A DNA stretch of 24,322 nucleotides from CAYLRF01 sp964385995 (GCA_964385995.1 CAYLRF010000023.1:1-24322); one strand, 5' to 3'; counted from the stretch's first letter, positions 1-8,005 are shown. Numbers and translations are program-made. Notes: generated by a model from the letters alone, not told the origin.

Positions 1-26
1 CGGGGATTATTCGGAGTAAGCGGGAT

Positions 27-1709
27 ATGGAAAAGGCGGATATCGTGTTCGAATCGAAAAATTTCATAGAGCAGGAGATAGATAAAGATCTGGCGGAAGG
101 AAAATACACCACGGTATGCACCAGATTTCCCCCGGAGCCGAACGGCTACCTTCACATAGGACACGCAAAGTCCGTGCTTCTGAATTATTCTCTGGCGAAA
201 AAATACGGCGGGACTTTCCATCTTCGCTTTGACGACACCAATCCCACAAAAGAGAAGCCGGAATATGTCGAGTCGATAAAAGAAGACATAAAGTGGCTCG
301 GGGCCGACTGGGGAGACGAGATCTATTTCGCCTCGGATTATTTCGAGGATATGTACGAGTGCGCCGTAAAGCTGATAAAAAAAGGCAAGGCCTACGTCTG
401 CGACCTTTCGGCCGATAAGATCAGGGAATATCGGGGGACGCTTACCGAACCCGGCAGGGAAAGCCCCTACAGGAACAGAAGCGTTCGGGAGAACCTGAGT
501 CTTTTTCGCGGCATGAGGGACGGCAAGTTCGCCGACGGGGAGAAGGTGCTTCGCGCGAAGATAGACATGGCTTCGCCGAACATAAACATGCGGGATCCCG
601 TGATTTACAGAGTCGCGCACATGCCCCATCATAATACGGGAGACAAGTGGTGTATTTATCCGATGTACGATTTCGCGCACCCCATAGAAGACGCCGTGGA
701 AGGCGTGACACATTCGATCTGCACGCTGGAATTTGAGGATCACAGGCCGCTTTACGACTGGGTCGTGAGAGAATGCGAATTTGATCCCGCGCCCCGACAG
801 ATAGAATTCGCCAAGTTATATCTGACGAACGTGGTGACGGGCAAGAGATACATAAAGAAAATGGTCGAGGACGGCACCGTGGACGGCTGGGACGATCCAA
901 GGCTCGTGTCCATAGCGGCCCTTAGAAGACGCGGTTTTACTCCCGAGTCCGTAAGGATGTTTGTAGGCATGTGCGGCGTCTCAAAGAGCAACAGCTCGGT
1001 CGATTACGCGATGCTGGAGTATTGCATACGGGAGGATTTAAAAAATAAGGTCCCGAGGATGATGGCCGTGCTGGATCCCGTGAAGCTTATCATAGATAAT
1101 TACCCCGAAGGTGAGACAGAGTATCTTGAGGTTCAAAACAACATCGAAAATGACGCTCTCGGCGTAAGGAGCGTGCCGTTTTGCAGGGAGCTTTACATCG
1201 AAAGGGACGATTTTATGCCCGTCCCCCCGAAAAAATACTACCGCCTCTACCCGGGAAACGAAGTGCGCCTCATGCACGCTTATTTTGTGAAATGCGTGAG
1301 CTTTAAGGAGGATGAGAAAGGGCGAGTGACCGAGGTGCACTGCACTTATGATCCGGAGACAAAAAGCGGAAGCGGCTTTGATAAAAGAAAGGTAAAGGGC
1401 ACCATACACTGGGTTCCCGCGCCTTATGCTTTTCGGGCGACAGTGAGGCTTTATGAAAATATCGTCGATGAGGAAAAAGGCGTGTATAATAAAGAAGACG
1501 GGTCTTTAAATCTAAACCCCGATTCGCTTAAGACACTTACGGAGTGCCTTCTTGAGCCCGCTCTTAAGGACGCTGTGGCTTACGACAGGTTCCAGTTCGT
1601 GCGTCAGGGGTATTTTTGCGCGGACGCGCGAGACTCGTCTCCGGGGGCGCCCGTATTTAACAGGACAGTCGCCTTAAAAAGTTCATATAAGCTGCCGAAC
1701 GGGAGGTAA
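27..1709 (+). CDS. glnS: glutaminyl-tRNA synthetase (GlnRS)
   Basis: Class I aminoacyl-tRNA synthetase that charges tRNA-Gln with glutamine in the cytoplasm. The 560 residues are close to the 554 of the E. coli enzyme. The HIGH signature is present at residues 43-46 in the context PPEPNGYLHIGHAKS. The conserved GWDDPRL and RRRGFTPE segments follow the catalytic core, and GVSKSNSS and the C-terminal anticodon-binding beta-barrels (ending FNRTVALKSSYKLPNGR) are intact. The KMSKS loop, VMSKR in E. coli, reads VVTGKR here (residues 269-274): the Met and Ser are replaced but the second Lys (K273) is kept. GlnRS and GluRS are relatives, but the overall match is to GlnRS. The stop TAA lies directly after a GGGAGG that serves as ribosome binding site of the next gene, so the two are probably translationally coupled. 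No promoter is visible in the 26 bases upstream. Confidence 0.95.
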   Translation: MEKADIVFESKNFIEQEIDKDLAEGKYTTVCTRFPPEPNGYLHIGHAKSVLLNYSLAKKYGGTFHLRFDDTNPTKEKPEYVESIKEDIKWLGADWGDEIYFASDYFEDMYECAVKLIKKGKAYVCDLSADKIREYRGTLTEPGRESPYRNRSVRENLSLFRGMRDGKFADGEKVLRAKIDMASPNINMRDPVIYRVAHMPHHNTGDKWCIYPMYDFAHPIEDAVEGVTHSICTLEFEDHRPLYDWVVRECEFDPAPRQIEFAKLYLTNVVTGKRYIKKMVEDGTVDGWDDPRLVSIAALRRRGFTPESVRMFVGMCGVSKSNSSVDYAMLEYCIREDLKNKVPRMMAVLDPVKLIIDNYPEGETEYLEVQNNIENDALGVRSVPFCRELYIERDDFMPVPPKKYYRLYPGNEVRLMHAYFVKCVSFKEDEKGRVTEVHCTYDPETKSGSGFDKRKVKGTIHWVPAPYAFRATVRLYENIVDEEKGVYNKEDGSLNLNPDSLKTLTECLLEPALKDAVAYDRFQFVRQGYFCADARDSSPGAPVFNRTVALKSSYKLPNGR

Positions 1710-1715
1710 ACATCG

Positions 1716-3275
1716 GTGAAGTCGGATACAGTGAAAAAAGCAAAAAAGAACATATTCAGTGTTTTCTTTAATCGGTTCGCCGTTATTTTACTTTTTTTAA
1801 TACTGCAGGTGGCGCTCTTTGCGGTTACGCTCACACTTCTGGCCGATTACTCGATCTACATCAACATTTTCTTCAGAGTGATATCGATAGTGACGATCAT
1901 CTATATCGTAAACTCCCCCGGCAATCCCGCTTTTAAGATCACGTGGCTCATGCTGATTTCGTTTTTGCCGCTTTTCGGTACGGCCGTATATCTGTTCATC
2001 AAGATAGTGCCCGGCACCGGCAGGATGAAGCGCCGTCTTTCGGAGGCGCGTGAGGGTATGAAAAGATATATGGAGCAGGACGATAAGATCCTAGAGAGCC
2101 TGTCGCTATCAAAACCCGCGGATACGAATCTTGCCAGGTATCTTGCGAATAACGCGGATTTTCCCACCTATCGCAACACGCAGGCGACTTATTTTCCAAG
2201 CGGGGAGGAGATGTTCGAGGAATTAAAGCTAAGGCTTGAGGAGGCAGAGGAATACATTTTCCTTGAATATTTCATCGTGGAGCAGGGCACCATGTGGGAT
2301 ACCATCCTCGACATTCTCACGCGAAAGGCGCGGCAGGGCGTGGAAGTTAGATTTATGTATGACGGCATGTGCAGCATTTTTCAGCTTCCGAACCACTACG
2401 AGCGGGAGGTTGAAAAGCACGGCGTAAAGTGCAGGATCTTCAGCCCCGTGGTTCCCATACTCTCATCTCATCAAAACAACCGCGATCATCACAAGATATG
2501 CGTAATCGACGGTAAGGTCGCTTTTACCGGCGGCGTCAACCTCGCCGATGAGTACATCAATGTGAAAGTGCGCTTCGGTTACTGGAAAGATACGGCGATA
2601 ATGCTCGAGGGCGACGCAGTGCAGACTCTCACCATGCTCTTTTTAAGGATGTGGGGTCTGTACGAGAAGAAAAACGAGGACTTCGGCAGGTATCTCACGC
2701 CGAAATCGGCGGGCGTAAGGCGCGAACTGGGATATGTCATTCCCTACGGCGACAGTCCGCTTGATCGGGAGCTTATCGGGGAGCAGGTATATTTTCACAT
2801 CATAAATCACGCCAAGAAATACGTGCACATCATGACGCCGTATCTGGTGCTTGACAATGAGATGATCACCGCCCTTACGCACGCCGCCAAATGCGGGATC
2901 GAGGTCATCATCATCATGCCGCACATACCGGACAAATGGTACGCTTTCGTGCTTGCGAAGACCTATTACAGGGAACTTCTCGAGGCGGGAGTTAAAATAT
3001 ACGAGTTTACGCCGGGGTTCGTGCACGCGAAGGTATTTACCTCGGACGACGATACGGCCACGGTCGGCACGGTGAATCTGGACTACAGGAGCTTTTATCA
3101 TCATTTCGAGTGCGGCGTATTTATCTACAACAACCCCGTCGTATGGGACGTGGAAAAAGATTTTCAGCGCACTCTGAAGGAATGCGAGGAAGAGACCGTA
3201 GAGTCCGTGCAGTCAAGAAGTCTCGTGCAGAGGATGGCGGGTCAGGTGCTGCGCTTTATAGCGCCGCTTATGTGA
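1716..3275 (+). CDS. cls: cardiolipin synthase (phospholipase D family)
   Basis: Membrane enzyme that condenses two phosphatidylglycerol molecules into cardiolipin and glycerol. The 519 residues start with two to three hydrophobic segments (about residues 21-45, 50-68 and 76-96), as in bacterial Cls. Two phospholipase D HxK(x)4D motifs follow: H258-H-K260 with D265 (HHKICVID) and H437-A-K439 with D444 (HAKVFTSD), each followed by the usual G(G/T)VNL-type segment. The start codon is GTG at 1716. It is favoured because GGGAGG (1701-1706) sits nine bases upstream, inside the end of glnS, and the hydrophobic N-terminus needs it. The gene follows glnS by only 6 bases and is presumably cotranscribed. 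A minor cardiolipin synthase paralogue is possible; the family assignment is firm. Confidence 0.94.
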   Translation: MKSDTVKKAKKNIFSVFFNRFAVILLFLILQVALFAVTLTLLADYSIYINIFFRVISIVTIIYIVNSPGNPAFKITWLMLISFLPLFGTAVYLFIKIVPGTGRMKRRLSEAREGMKRYMEQDDKILESLSLSKPADTNLARYLANNADFPTYRNTQATYFPSGEEMFEELKLRLEEAEEYIFLEYFIVEQGTMWDTILDILTRKARQGVEVRFMYDGMCSIFQLPNHYEREVEKHGVKCRIFSPVVPILSSHQNNRDHHKICVIDGKVAFTGGVNLADEYINVKVRFGYWKDTAIMLEGDAVQTLTMLFLRMWGLYEKKNEDFGRYLTPKSAGVRRELGYVIPYGDSPLDRELIGEQVYFHIINHAKKYVHIMTPYLVLDNEMITALTHAAKCGIEVIIIMPHIPDKWYAFVLAKTYYRELLEAGVKIYEFTPGFVHAKVFTSDDDTATVGTVNLDYRSFYHHFECGVFIYNNPVVWDVEKDFQRTLKECEEETVESVQSRSLVQRMAGQVLRFIAPLM

Positions 3276-3320
3276 TCGATAAGTTCCGGCTGACTTCAAG
3301 GGAAAGGATGACGAAAAGCG

Positions 3321-4976
3321 ATGGAAGAAAAACAAGATGACAGTGTTCATCCTTTTAAATTCGCTTTCAAAAAATCAGGCAGGTCAAAATCGGACAGGTC
3401 AAAATCCGACAAATCAAAGACCGAAGCCGCCGCACAAAAACCGAACTTTTACGACAACGAGCCTTCCATCGGAACCCGCGATAACGCCGCACTTAAAAAG
3501 CATTTTAAAAGGGGGATGACGGCCTTTATCATACTCGCCGCGTCCATCCTGCTTATATTCCTTTTGCTGCGCGTCAAATCGATTTCCGAATTTTTCTCGG
3601 AGATCGCAGTCTTGCTTCGCCCCGTGATATTCGGCGTCATCATCGCCTTTATTCTGAATCCGCTCATGATGTTTTTGGAAAAGTGGATATTAAAATGCTT
3701 CGGGAAAATCTCCAAAAACGAGCGAAAGGCCGTGAAGGCGGCGCGTGTCACGGCTGTTTTCCTGTCGGTCATCATAGGTATCGTCGCTGTCATAGCGCTT
3801 TTTGTCATGCTGATACCGCAGCTGGCAAAAAGCCTCGGGGATTTGTTTCAAAAACTTCCCGGCGAGATTGATAAGTTCATGGATTATCTCTCCGAGCTGA
3901 GAAGCGGCGACGAAAAGGATCTGACGGTCCTTGAGAAAATCCTGACGGAGGGCAGCAGCGCGCTCGGGAAATGGTTGGAGAAGAACCTGTTCGGCGAGAA
4001 TTCCATATTAAACAAAGTGACGGGTGTGGTAAGCGGAGTCACCACGAGTGTCATCGGGATAATCCGCACAATAATCGACGCCGTGATAGGCATAATAGTC
4101 GCCATATACGTTCTTATCGGAAAGGAGCAGTTCCTTTCTCAGGGAAGGAAGCTCATATATGCCGCCATGAAGCCGCGCTCCGCGAATATTACGCTTCACA
4201 TACTGCGTAAGGCCAACAGCATTTTCAACGGCTTCATAGTAGGTAAGCTCATCGACTCGGCCATAATAGGCGTCCTTTGCTTCATAGGCGTGAGCATACT
4301 TCGGATGCCTTACGCGCTGCTTGTAAGCGTCTTCGTGGGTGTCACGAACATCATACCGTGCTTCGGACCTTTTATAGGGGCTGTGCCGTCCGCGATACTC
4401 ATCACCATCGTCGATCCGATGAAAGGCCTTTATTTCGTCATTTTCATCATACTTCTTCAGCAACTTGACGGAAATGTGATAGGGCCGAAGATATTGGGAA
4501 ATTCCACGGGACTGTCCGCGTTTTGGGTGCTCTTTGCGATCCTTCTTTTCGGCGGGCTTTTCGGTCTGCCGGGCATGATAATAGGCGTGCCGGTATTCGC
4601 GCTTATAGTCTATGTGGTAAAGCTTTTCTTCAATAACAGGCTCGAAAAGAAGCGCCTGCCGGTCGACACTGCCTTTTATAACGGGGAAAATTATATCGAC
4701 GACGAGGGAAACAGCGTGACGGTAACGGATGAGAACGCCGGGTCTAAAACTGACGAGAACGCCGGGGCTAAAACTGACGAGGACACCGGGGCTAAAACGG
4801 ACGGAAACACCCGGGCTAAAACGGAAGAGGACACCGGGTCTATAATGGAAGGGGCAGGGGACGCTCCCGCCGCAAAAAGCGCTCCGAAAGAAGAGGAGAG
4901 GCGCGATTTAGAGAAAGAACGCGTCGCCGGGGATACTTTGACGAAGGCGACTCGCGAACAAGGATGTGACAGATAA
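3321..4976 (+). CDS. AI-2E family transporter (PF01594-type membrane protein)
   Basis: Polytopic inner-membrane protein of the AI-2E/YdiK/YtvI family. Members have been linked to autoinducer-2 export or Na+(Li+)/H+ antiport, and the substrate here cannot be told from sequence. After a charged, repeat-containing N-terminal tail (residues 1 to about 60) come roughly eight hydrophobic segments, beginning at AFIILAASILLIFLLL and ending near IIGVPVFALIVYVVKLFF. The conserved GP-rich region (FGPFIGAVPSAIL, then QQLDGNVIGPKILGNSTGLS) is typical of the family. The tail after the last helix is about 110 residues, acidic, and contains five 8-residue repeats. 551 residues is long for the family (usually about 350-400), and the excess is these two tails. 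The stop TAA overlaps the metA start (TAATG), so the pair is probably translationally coupled. Confidence 0.88.
   Translation: MEEKQDDSVHPFKFAFKKSGRSKSDRSKSDKSKTEAAAQKPNFYDNEPSIGTRDNAALKKHFKRGMTAFIILAASILLIFLLLRVKSISEFFSEIAVLLRPVIFGVIIAFILNPLMMFLEKWILKCFGKISKNERKAVKAARVTAVFLSVIIGIVAVIALFVMLIPQLAKSLGDLFQKLPGEIDKFMDYLSELRSGDEKDLTVLEKILTEGSSALGKWLEKNLFGENSILNKVTGVVSGVTTSVIGIIRTIIDAVIGIIVAIYVLIGKEQFLSQGRKLIYAAMKPRSANITLHILRKANSIFNGFIVGKLIDSAIIGVLCFIGVSILRMPYALLVSVFVGVTNIIPCFGPFIGAVPSAILITIVDPMKGLYFVIFIILLQQLDGNVIGPKILGNSTGLSAFWVLFAILLFGGLFGLPGMIIGVPVFALIVYVVKLFFNNRLEKKRLPVDTAFYNGENYIDDEGNSVTVTDENAGSKTDENAGAKTDEDTGAKTDGNTRAKTEEDTGSIMEGAGDAPAAKSAPKEEERRDLEKERVAGDTLTKATREQGCDR
3381..3425 (+). repeat. 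in-frame 15-bp tandem repeat x3 in the AI-2E gene
   Basis: Three consecutive 15-bp units (3381-3395, 3396-3410, 3411-3425) encode RSKSD, RSKSD and KSKTE, residues 21-35. Units 1 and 2 differ at one base; the third is more diverged. The repeat lies in the soluble N-terminal tail, where length change should be tolerated. Confidence 0.8.
4728..4847 (+). repeat. in-frame 24-bp tandem repeat x5 in the AI-2E gene
   Basis: Five 24-bp units at 4728, 4752, 4776, 4800 and 4824 encode eight-residue repeats of the form (D/E)-(E/G)-(N/D)-(A/T)-(G/R)-x-(K/I)-(T/M), for example DENAGSKT and DEDTGAKT. Units 1 and 2 are nearly identical; unit 5 is the most diverged. The period keeps the frame, so gain or loss of units would change only the length of the cytoplasmic tail. 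Confidence 0.9.
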
Positions 4977-5884
4977 TGCCCATAAGAGTACAAAACGATC
5001 TTCCGGCAAAAGAGATACTTGAAAGTGAGAATATCTTCGTGATGGACGAGAGACGCGCCTCTTCACAGGATATCCGTCCGCTTAAGGTGGGCCTTTTAAA
5101 TCTCATGCCGTTAAAGGAAGATACCGAGCTTCAGATTTTGCGTTCTCTGTCAAATACGCCCCTGCAGGTGGATGTAGTCTTTGTGACCATGACAAGTCAC
5201 GAGTCCAAAAACACCCCCACGAGCCACATAAATAAGTTCTACGTGACGTTCGATGACATACGCGAAAAAAAATTCGACGGCTTCATAATTACCGGGGCTC
5301 CGGTGGAGCAGTTCGCCTTTGAAGAGGTCGATTATTGGCGGGAGCTGACCCGGGTCATGGATTGGACGAAGACGAACGTCACGTCCACGGTACATCTGTG
5401 CTGGGGAGCTCAGGCGGCGCTGTATCATCACTACGGGGTGCGCAAGGTAAAGCTGGATCAAAAGCTTTTCGGCGTCTTTAAGCATAAAGTTCAAAATCGC
5501 AGGACGCCGCTGGTACGGGGCTTTGACGACGTTTTTTACGCGCCTCACTCCAGATATACCACGGTGTCGCGTGAAGAGATAACAAAGATCGACGGCATGA
5601 CTATACTCGCCGAGTCCGAGGAAGCCGGCGTTTTTCTCTGCATGACAGAGGGCGGCAGGCAGATATTCGTCATGGGGCACCCGGAGTATGACCGCATGAC
5701 ACTGCATAACGAATACATGAGAGATAAAGAGAAGGGTCTTGATACCGCGATTCCGAAAAATTACTACGAAAATGACGACTGCGTCAGACGCCCTCTTCTC
5801 ACATGGCGTTCACACGCGAATATATTTTACACAAACTGGCTGAATTACTACGTTTATCAGCAGACACCCTACGAGTGGGAATAA
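4976..5884 (+). CDS. metA: homoserine O-acyltransferase MetA (predicted acetyltransferase)
   Basis: First committed enzyme of methionine synthesis, acylating homoserine at its hydroxyl group. The 302 residues match the MetA family (about 300-310) over the full length. The catalytic cysteine is C142 (HLCWGAQA) and the catalytic His and Glu are H235 and E237 (MGHPEYD). Residue 111 is Glu (TGAPVEQFAFEEVDYW). In characterised MetA proteins Glu at this position goes with acetyl-CoA, while Gly (as in E. coli) goes with succinyl-CoA, so O-acetylhomoserine is the predicted product. The ATG overlaps the preceding TAA, and an AAGGATGTGA ribosome binding site (4960-4969) lies within the upstream gene. 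No SAM riboswitch or T-box is visible because there is no intergenic space. Confidence 0.95.
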   Translation: MPIRVQNDLPAKEILESENIFVMDERRASSQDIRPLKVGLLNLMPLKEDTELQILRSLSNTPLQVDVVFVTMTSHESKNTPTSHINKFYVTFDDIREKKFDGFIITGAPVEQFAFEEVDYWRELTRVMDWTKTNVTSTVHLCWGAQAALYHHYGVRKVKLDQKLFGVFKHKVQNRRTPLVRGFDDVFYAPHSRYTTVSREEITKIDGMTILAESEEAGVFLCMTEGGRQIFVMGHPEYDRMTLHNEYMRDKEKGLDTAIPKNYYENDDCVRRPLLTWRSHANIFYTNWLNYYVYQQTPYEWE

Positions 5885-5957
5885 GAGCGCGTTTTAAGTC
5901 GCTTGTATATACGGATGAGCGAAAAGGGATACGAAGGGAAGAAGGAGAACTTATAAG

Positions 5958-6951
5958 GTGCAAAAGTTTATCATACCCGAAGGATACACCTCACCGCTTT
6001 CTGTCCGTCAGACCGAGGCGGCCATCGCGGAAATTAAGAAATTTTTTGAAAATGAGCTGGCCGGCGCGCTGAATCTCACCCGCGTCTCGGCGCCTCTTTT
6101 TGTGCGCTCTGATCAGGGGATAAACGATAATCTCGACGGCGTTCAGCGACCCGTATCCTTTGACATCAGGGAAGAGGGCGCGGCCGAGATTGTCCACTCG
6201 CTCGCCAAATGGAAGCGCCTCGCGCTCGCACGCTACGGATTTCGCGCGGGAGAGGGTCTTTATGCCGACATGAACGCCATACGCCGTGACGAAACGACGG
6301 ATAACTTCCACTCGATCTACGTCGATCAATGGGACTGGGAAATGGCGATCCGCGCCGAAGAGAGGACAACGGACACGCTTTTTGACACGGTCAGGCTGAT
6401 TTACCGGGCGTTAAAAAAGACGGAGGAGCATATGGCGGGGCTTTATGATTACATTAGGCCGTATCTTCCGGATGACATCACGTTCATCTCTTCTCAGGAG
6501 CTGGAGGATCTGTATCCAGCGTATTCGCCTCGCGAAAGGGAGACTCTTATATCCCGCGACAGGGGCGCCGTCTTTGTCACGCAGATAGGCGGGTACTTAA
6601 ACTCCGGGATAAAGCACGACGATCGCGCCCCGGATTACGATGACTGGGATTTAAACGGCGATATCATCGTATATTATCCGCTGCTTGACACGGCGCTGGA
6701 GCTTTCTTCCATGGGAATCCGCGTGGATGAGACGGCGCTTTCTCGTCAGCTTGAGGCCGCGGGCTGTCCCGAAAGGGCGAATCTTAAGTTTCACCGTATG
6801 CTTTTAGAGGGCGAGCTTCCTGCCTCCATCGGAGGCGGTATCGGGCAGTCCCGCGTATGCATGTTTTGCTTACGAAAAGCTCATATCGGCGAGGTGCAGT
6901 CTTCCGTCTGGCCTGAGGATACGGAGCGGGAAGCCGCATCGCGCGGGATAA
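5958..6951 (+). CDS. asnA: aspartate-ammonia ligase (ammonia-dependent asparagine synthetase A), 3' end lost in gap
   Basis: Makes asparagine from aspartate, ammonia and ATP in the cytoplasm; the fold resembles the class II aminoacyl-tRNA synthetase core. The GTG at 5958 is supported by GGAG in GAAGGAGAAC (5941-5950). The reading matches AsnA from its N-terminus (FIIPEGYTSPLSVRQTE) through the central core (DDWDLNGDIIVYYPLLD) to the C-terminal GGGIGQSR (292-299), RKAHIGEVQSSVWPED and REAASRGI. About 331 residues are visible, which is essentially the whole family length (about 330-340). The true stop is therefore expected within the first few codons hidden by the N run. The frame happens to stay open after the gap to 7103, but that extension is not AsnA-like and I leave it out. 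Confidence 0.93.
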
Positions 6952-7051
6952 NNNNNNNNNNNNNNNNNNNNNNNNNNNNNNNNNNNNNNNNNNNNNNNNN
7001 NNNNNNNNNNNNNNNNNNNNNNNNNNNNNNNNNNNNNNNNNNNNNNNNNNN
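6952..7051. other. assembly gap (100 N)
   Basis: Exactly 100 N, the usual placeholder for unknown length. It hides the asnA stop codon. I see no sequence shared between the two flanks, so real sequence is probably missing here. Confidence 0.99.
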
Positions 7052-7089
7052 CGGGAGCGCTAACGGACAGGGGCCGCGGCAAAAAATCG

Positions 7090-7119
7090 TTGACATACCG
7101 TAAGGCAAAGTGGTATCAT
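7090..7119 (+). promoter_or_regulatory. sigma-A promoter of the infC operon
   Basis: A perfect -35 TTGACA (7090-7095) is followed after 18 bases by TATCAT (7114-7119). A TG at 7111-7112 makes it an extended -10. Transcription would begin near 7126 and run through a leader of about 208 bases to infC. Confidence 0.82.
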
Positions 7120-7145
7120 CGGGAACTGTGAAAAACAAAGCAGAG

Positions 7146-7271
7146 TGTCCGCTCTCACCCCGGCGCCGTTTTTTAGGCGACCGGCGGTTAATAACAGGCG
7201 CTTAACGGGCCGCGCTCGCGCGCTCGTGAGAGGCGTTTATGAGCGGACAGTCATTTGGCTGTTCGTTTTTT
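7146..7271 (+). promoter_or_regulatory. infC-rpmI-rplT attenuator leader (L20-leader type)
   Basis: In Bacillus the infC-rpmI-rplT leader is known to be controlled by ribosomal protein L20 through premature termination (Rfam L20 leader class), and the position and architecture here match. Visible pairings: TGTCCGCTC (7146-7154) pairs perfectly with GAGCGGACA (7241-7249) over 9 bp. An internal hairpin pairs CCGGCGCC (7160-7167) with GGCG-A-CCGG (7176-7184). The 3' strand of the long-range helix shares bases 7244-7249 with the 5' arm of the terminator hairpin that follows, so the two folds exclude each other. I infer L20 control from context; the consensus itself was not checked. Confidence 0.66.
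7244..7271 (+). terminator. attenuator terminator in the infC leader
   Basis: CGGACAGTC (7244-7252), a four-base loop ATTT, and GGCTGTTCG (7257-7265) form a 9-bp stem with two G-T pairs, followed at once by six T (7266-7271). It ends 62 bases before the infC start and competes with the long-range leader helix. Confidence 0.75.
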
Positions 7272-7318
7272 AATGTGTTTTTATTTTATTATGTGAGTCA
7301 TGTTGTTGCTGTTGTGTA

Positions 7319-7336
7319 AGGAGGTGCACGGCTATC
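7319..7336 (+). promoter_or_regulatory. infC ribosome binding site that points to an ATC start codon
   Basis: AGGAGG at 7319-7324 is a perfect Shine-Dalgarno. The next in-frame candidate is ATC at 7334, nine bases downstream, which is ideal spacing. The first in-frame ATG (7346) is 21 bases away, too far. Confidence 0.78.
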
Positions 7337-7840
7337 AGCGATTTAATGATTAACGAATGGATCAGGGACAGACAGGTACGCCTGATCGGGGAGAACGGAG
7401 AGCAGCTTGGCATTATGTCGTCGCGGGAGGCTCTCGAGGCCGCCAGGGAGGCGGGACTTGATTTGGTAAAAGTCGCTCCCAACGCGAATCCGCCCGTATG
7501 CAAGATCATCGATTACGGAAAATACAGGTATGAGATGTCCAGACGCGAGAAGGAAGCGCGTAAAAAACAGAAAATCGTCGAGATAAAGGAAGTGCGCCTG
7601 ACGCCGAACATCGACACCAATGATTTAAACACCAAGGTCGCGAGCGCGAGAAAATTTATCCAAAAAGGCGACAAGGTGAAAGTGACTCTGCGCTTTCGCG
7701 GAAGAGAGATGAGCCACGTCTCCACCACGAAGCATATTCTGGATGATTTCGCCGAGAAGCTTTCCGACATAGCCGCGATAGAAAAGCCCGCGAAGCTCGA
7801 AGGCAGAAGCATGATCATGGTTCTTTCAGAGAAACGCTAG
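7334..7840 (+). CDS. infC: translation initiation factor IF-3 (ATC start)
   Basis: Binds the 30S subunit, prevents premature 50S joining and proofreads the start codon. The C-terminal domain (KVKVTLRFRGREMSH onward) and N-terminal domain (INEWIRDRQVRLI, GLDLVKVAPNANPPVCKI) joined by a basic helix are all present. I place the start at ATC 7334, not at the ATG 7346. The codons ATC AGC GAT TTA ATG read ISDLM and align with the ISKD-type N-terminus of IF-3, and the AGGAGG spacing fits only ATC. AUU/AUC-type starts are known for infC in E. coli and others and let IF-3 repress its own translation. Length from this start is 168 residues (family about 170-180). First gene of the infC-rpmI-rplT operon. 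Confidence 0.93.
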   Translation: MSDLMINEWIRDRQVRLIGENGEQLGIMSSREALEAAREAGLDLVKVAPNANPPVCKIIDYGKYRYEMSRREKEARKKQKIVEIKEVRLTPNIDTNDLNTKVASARKFIQKGDKVKVTLRFRGREMSHVSTTKHILDDFAEKLSDIAAIEKPAKLEGRSMIMVLSEKR

Positions 7841-7864
7841 CGGGATTATCGTTTTTTAATGTTG

Positions 7865-7900
7865 ATGATATCAGGGCAGAACCCCTTGCCCCGACATCAT
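7865..7900 (+). promoter_or_regulatory. structured infC-rpmI intergenic RNA hairpin
   Basis: The arms 7865-7878 and 7887-7900 pair as ATGAT/ATCAT, TC/GA and GGGCA/TGCCC, with two mismatches, around the loop GAACCCCT. No T-run follows, so it is not a terminator. A binding site for L20 or an RNA processing site is possible but unproven. Confidence 0.45.
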
Positions 7901-7942
7901 GTTGATTTATCGGGAGGCATTTTAAAGGAGACGGTTTCGTTT

Positions 7943-7965
7943 CCCGGTGTCCGCCGGGGTTTTTT
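7943..7965 (+). terminator. terminator-like hairpin between infC and rpmI
   Basis: CCCGG (7943-7947) pairs with CCGGG (7954-7958) around TGTCCG. After one further G a run of six T follows (7960-7965). It is 40 bases upstream of the rpmI start, inside the operon, so it would act as a partial terminator or second attenuator that lowers rpmI-rplT relative to infC. Confidence 0.55.
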
Positions 7966-8005
7966 CACGGTTTTAAATATCAAAATTTGAAGGAGGAGAT
8001 AAGTT

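Noticed and set aside
7052..7103. Extension of asnA across the first N run to a stop at 7103
   Set aside because: The AsnA family length is already reached before the gap. The residues after it do not resemble AsnA and end inside the infC promoter; the open frame through N is chance.
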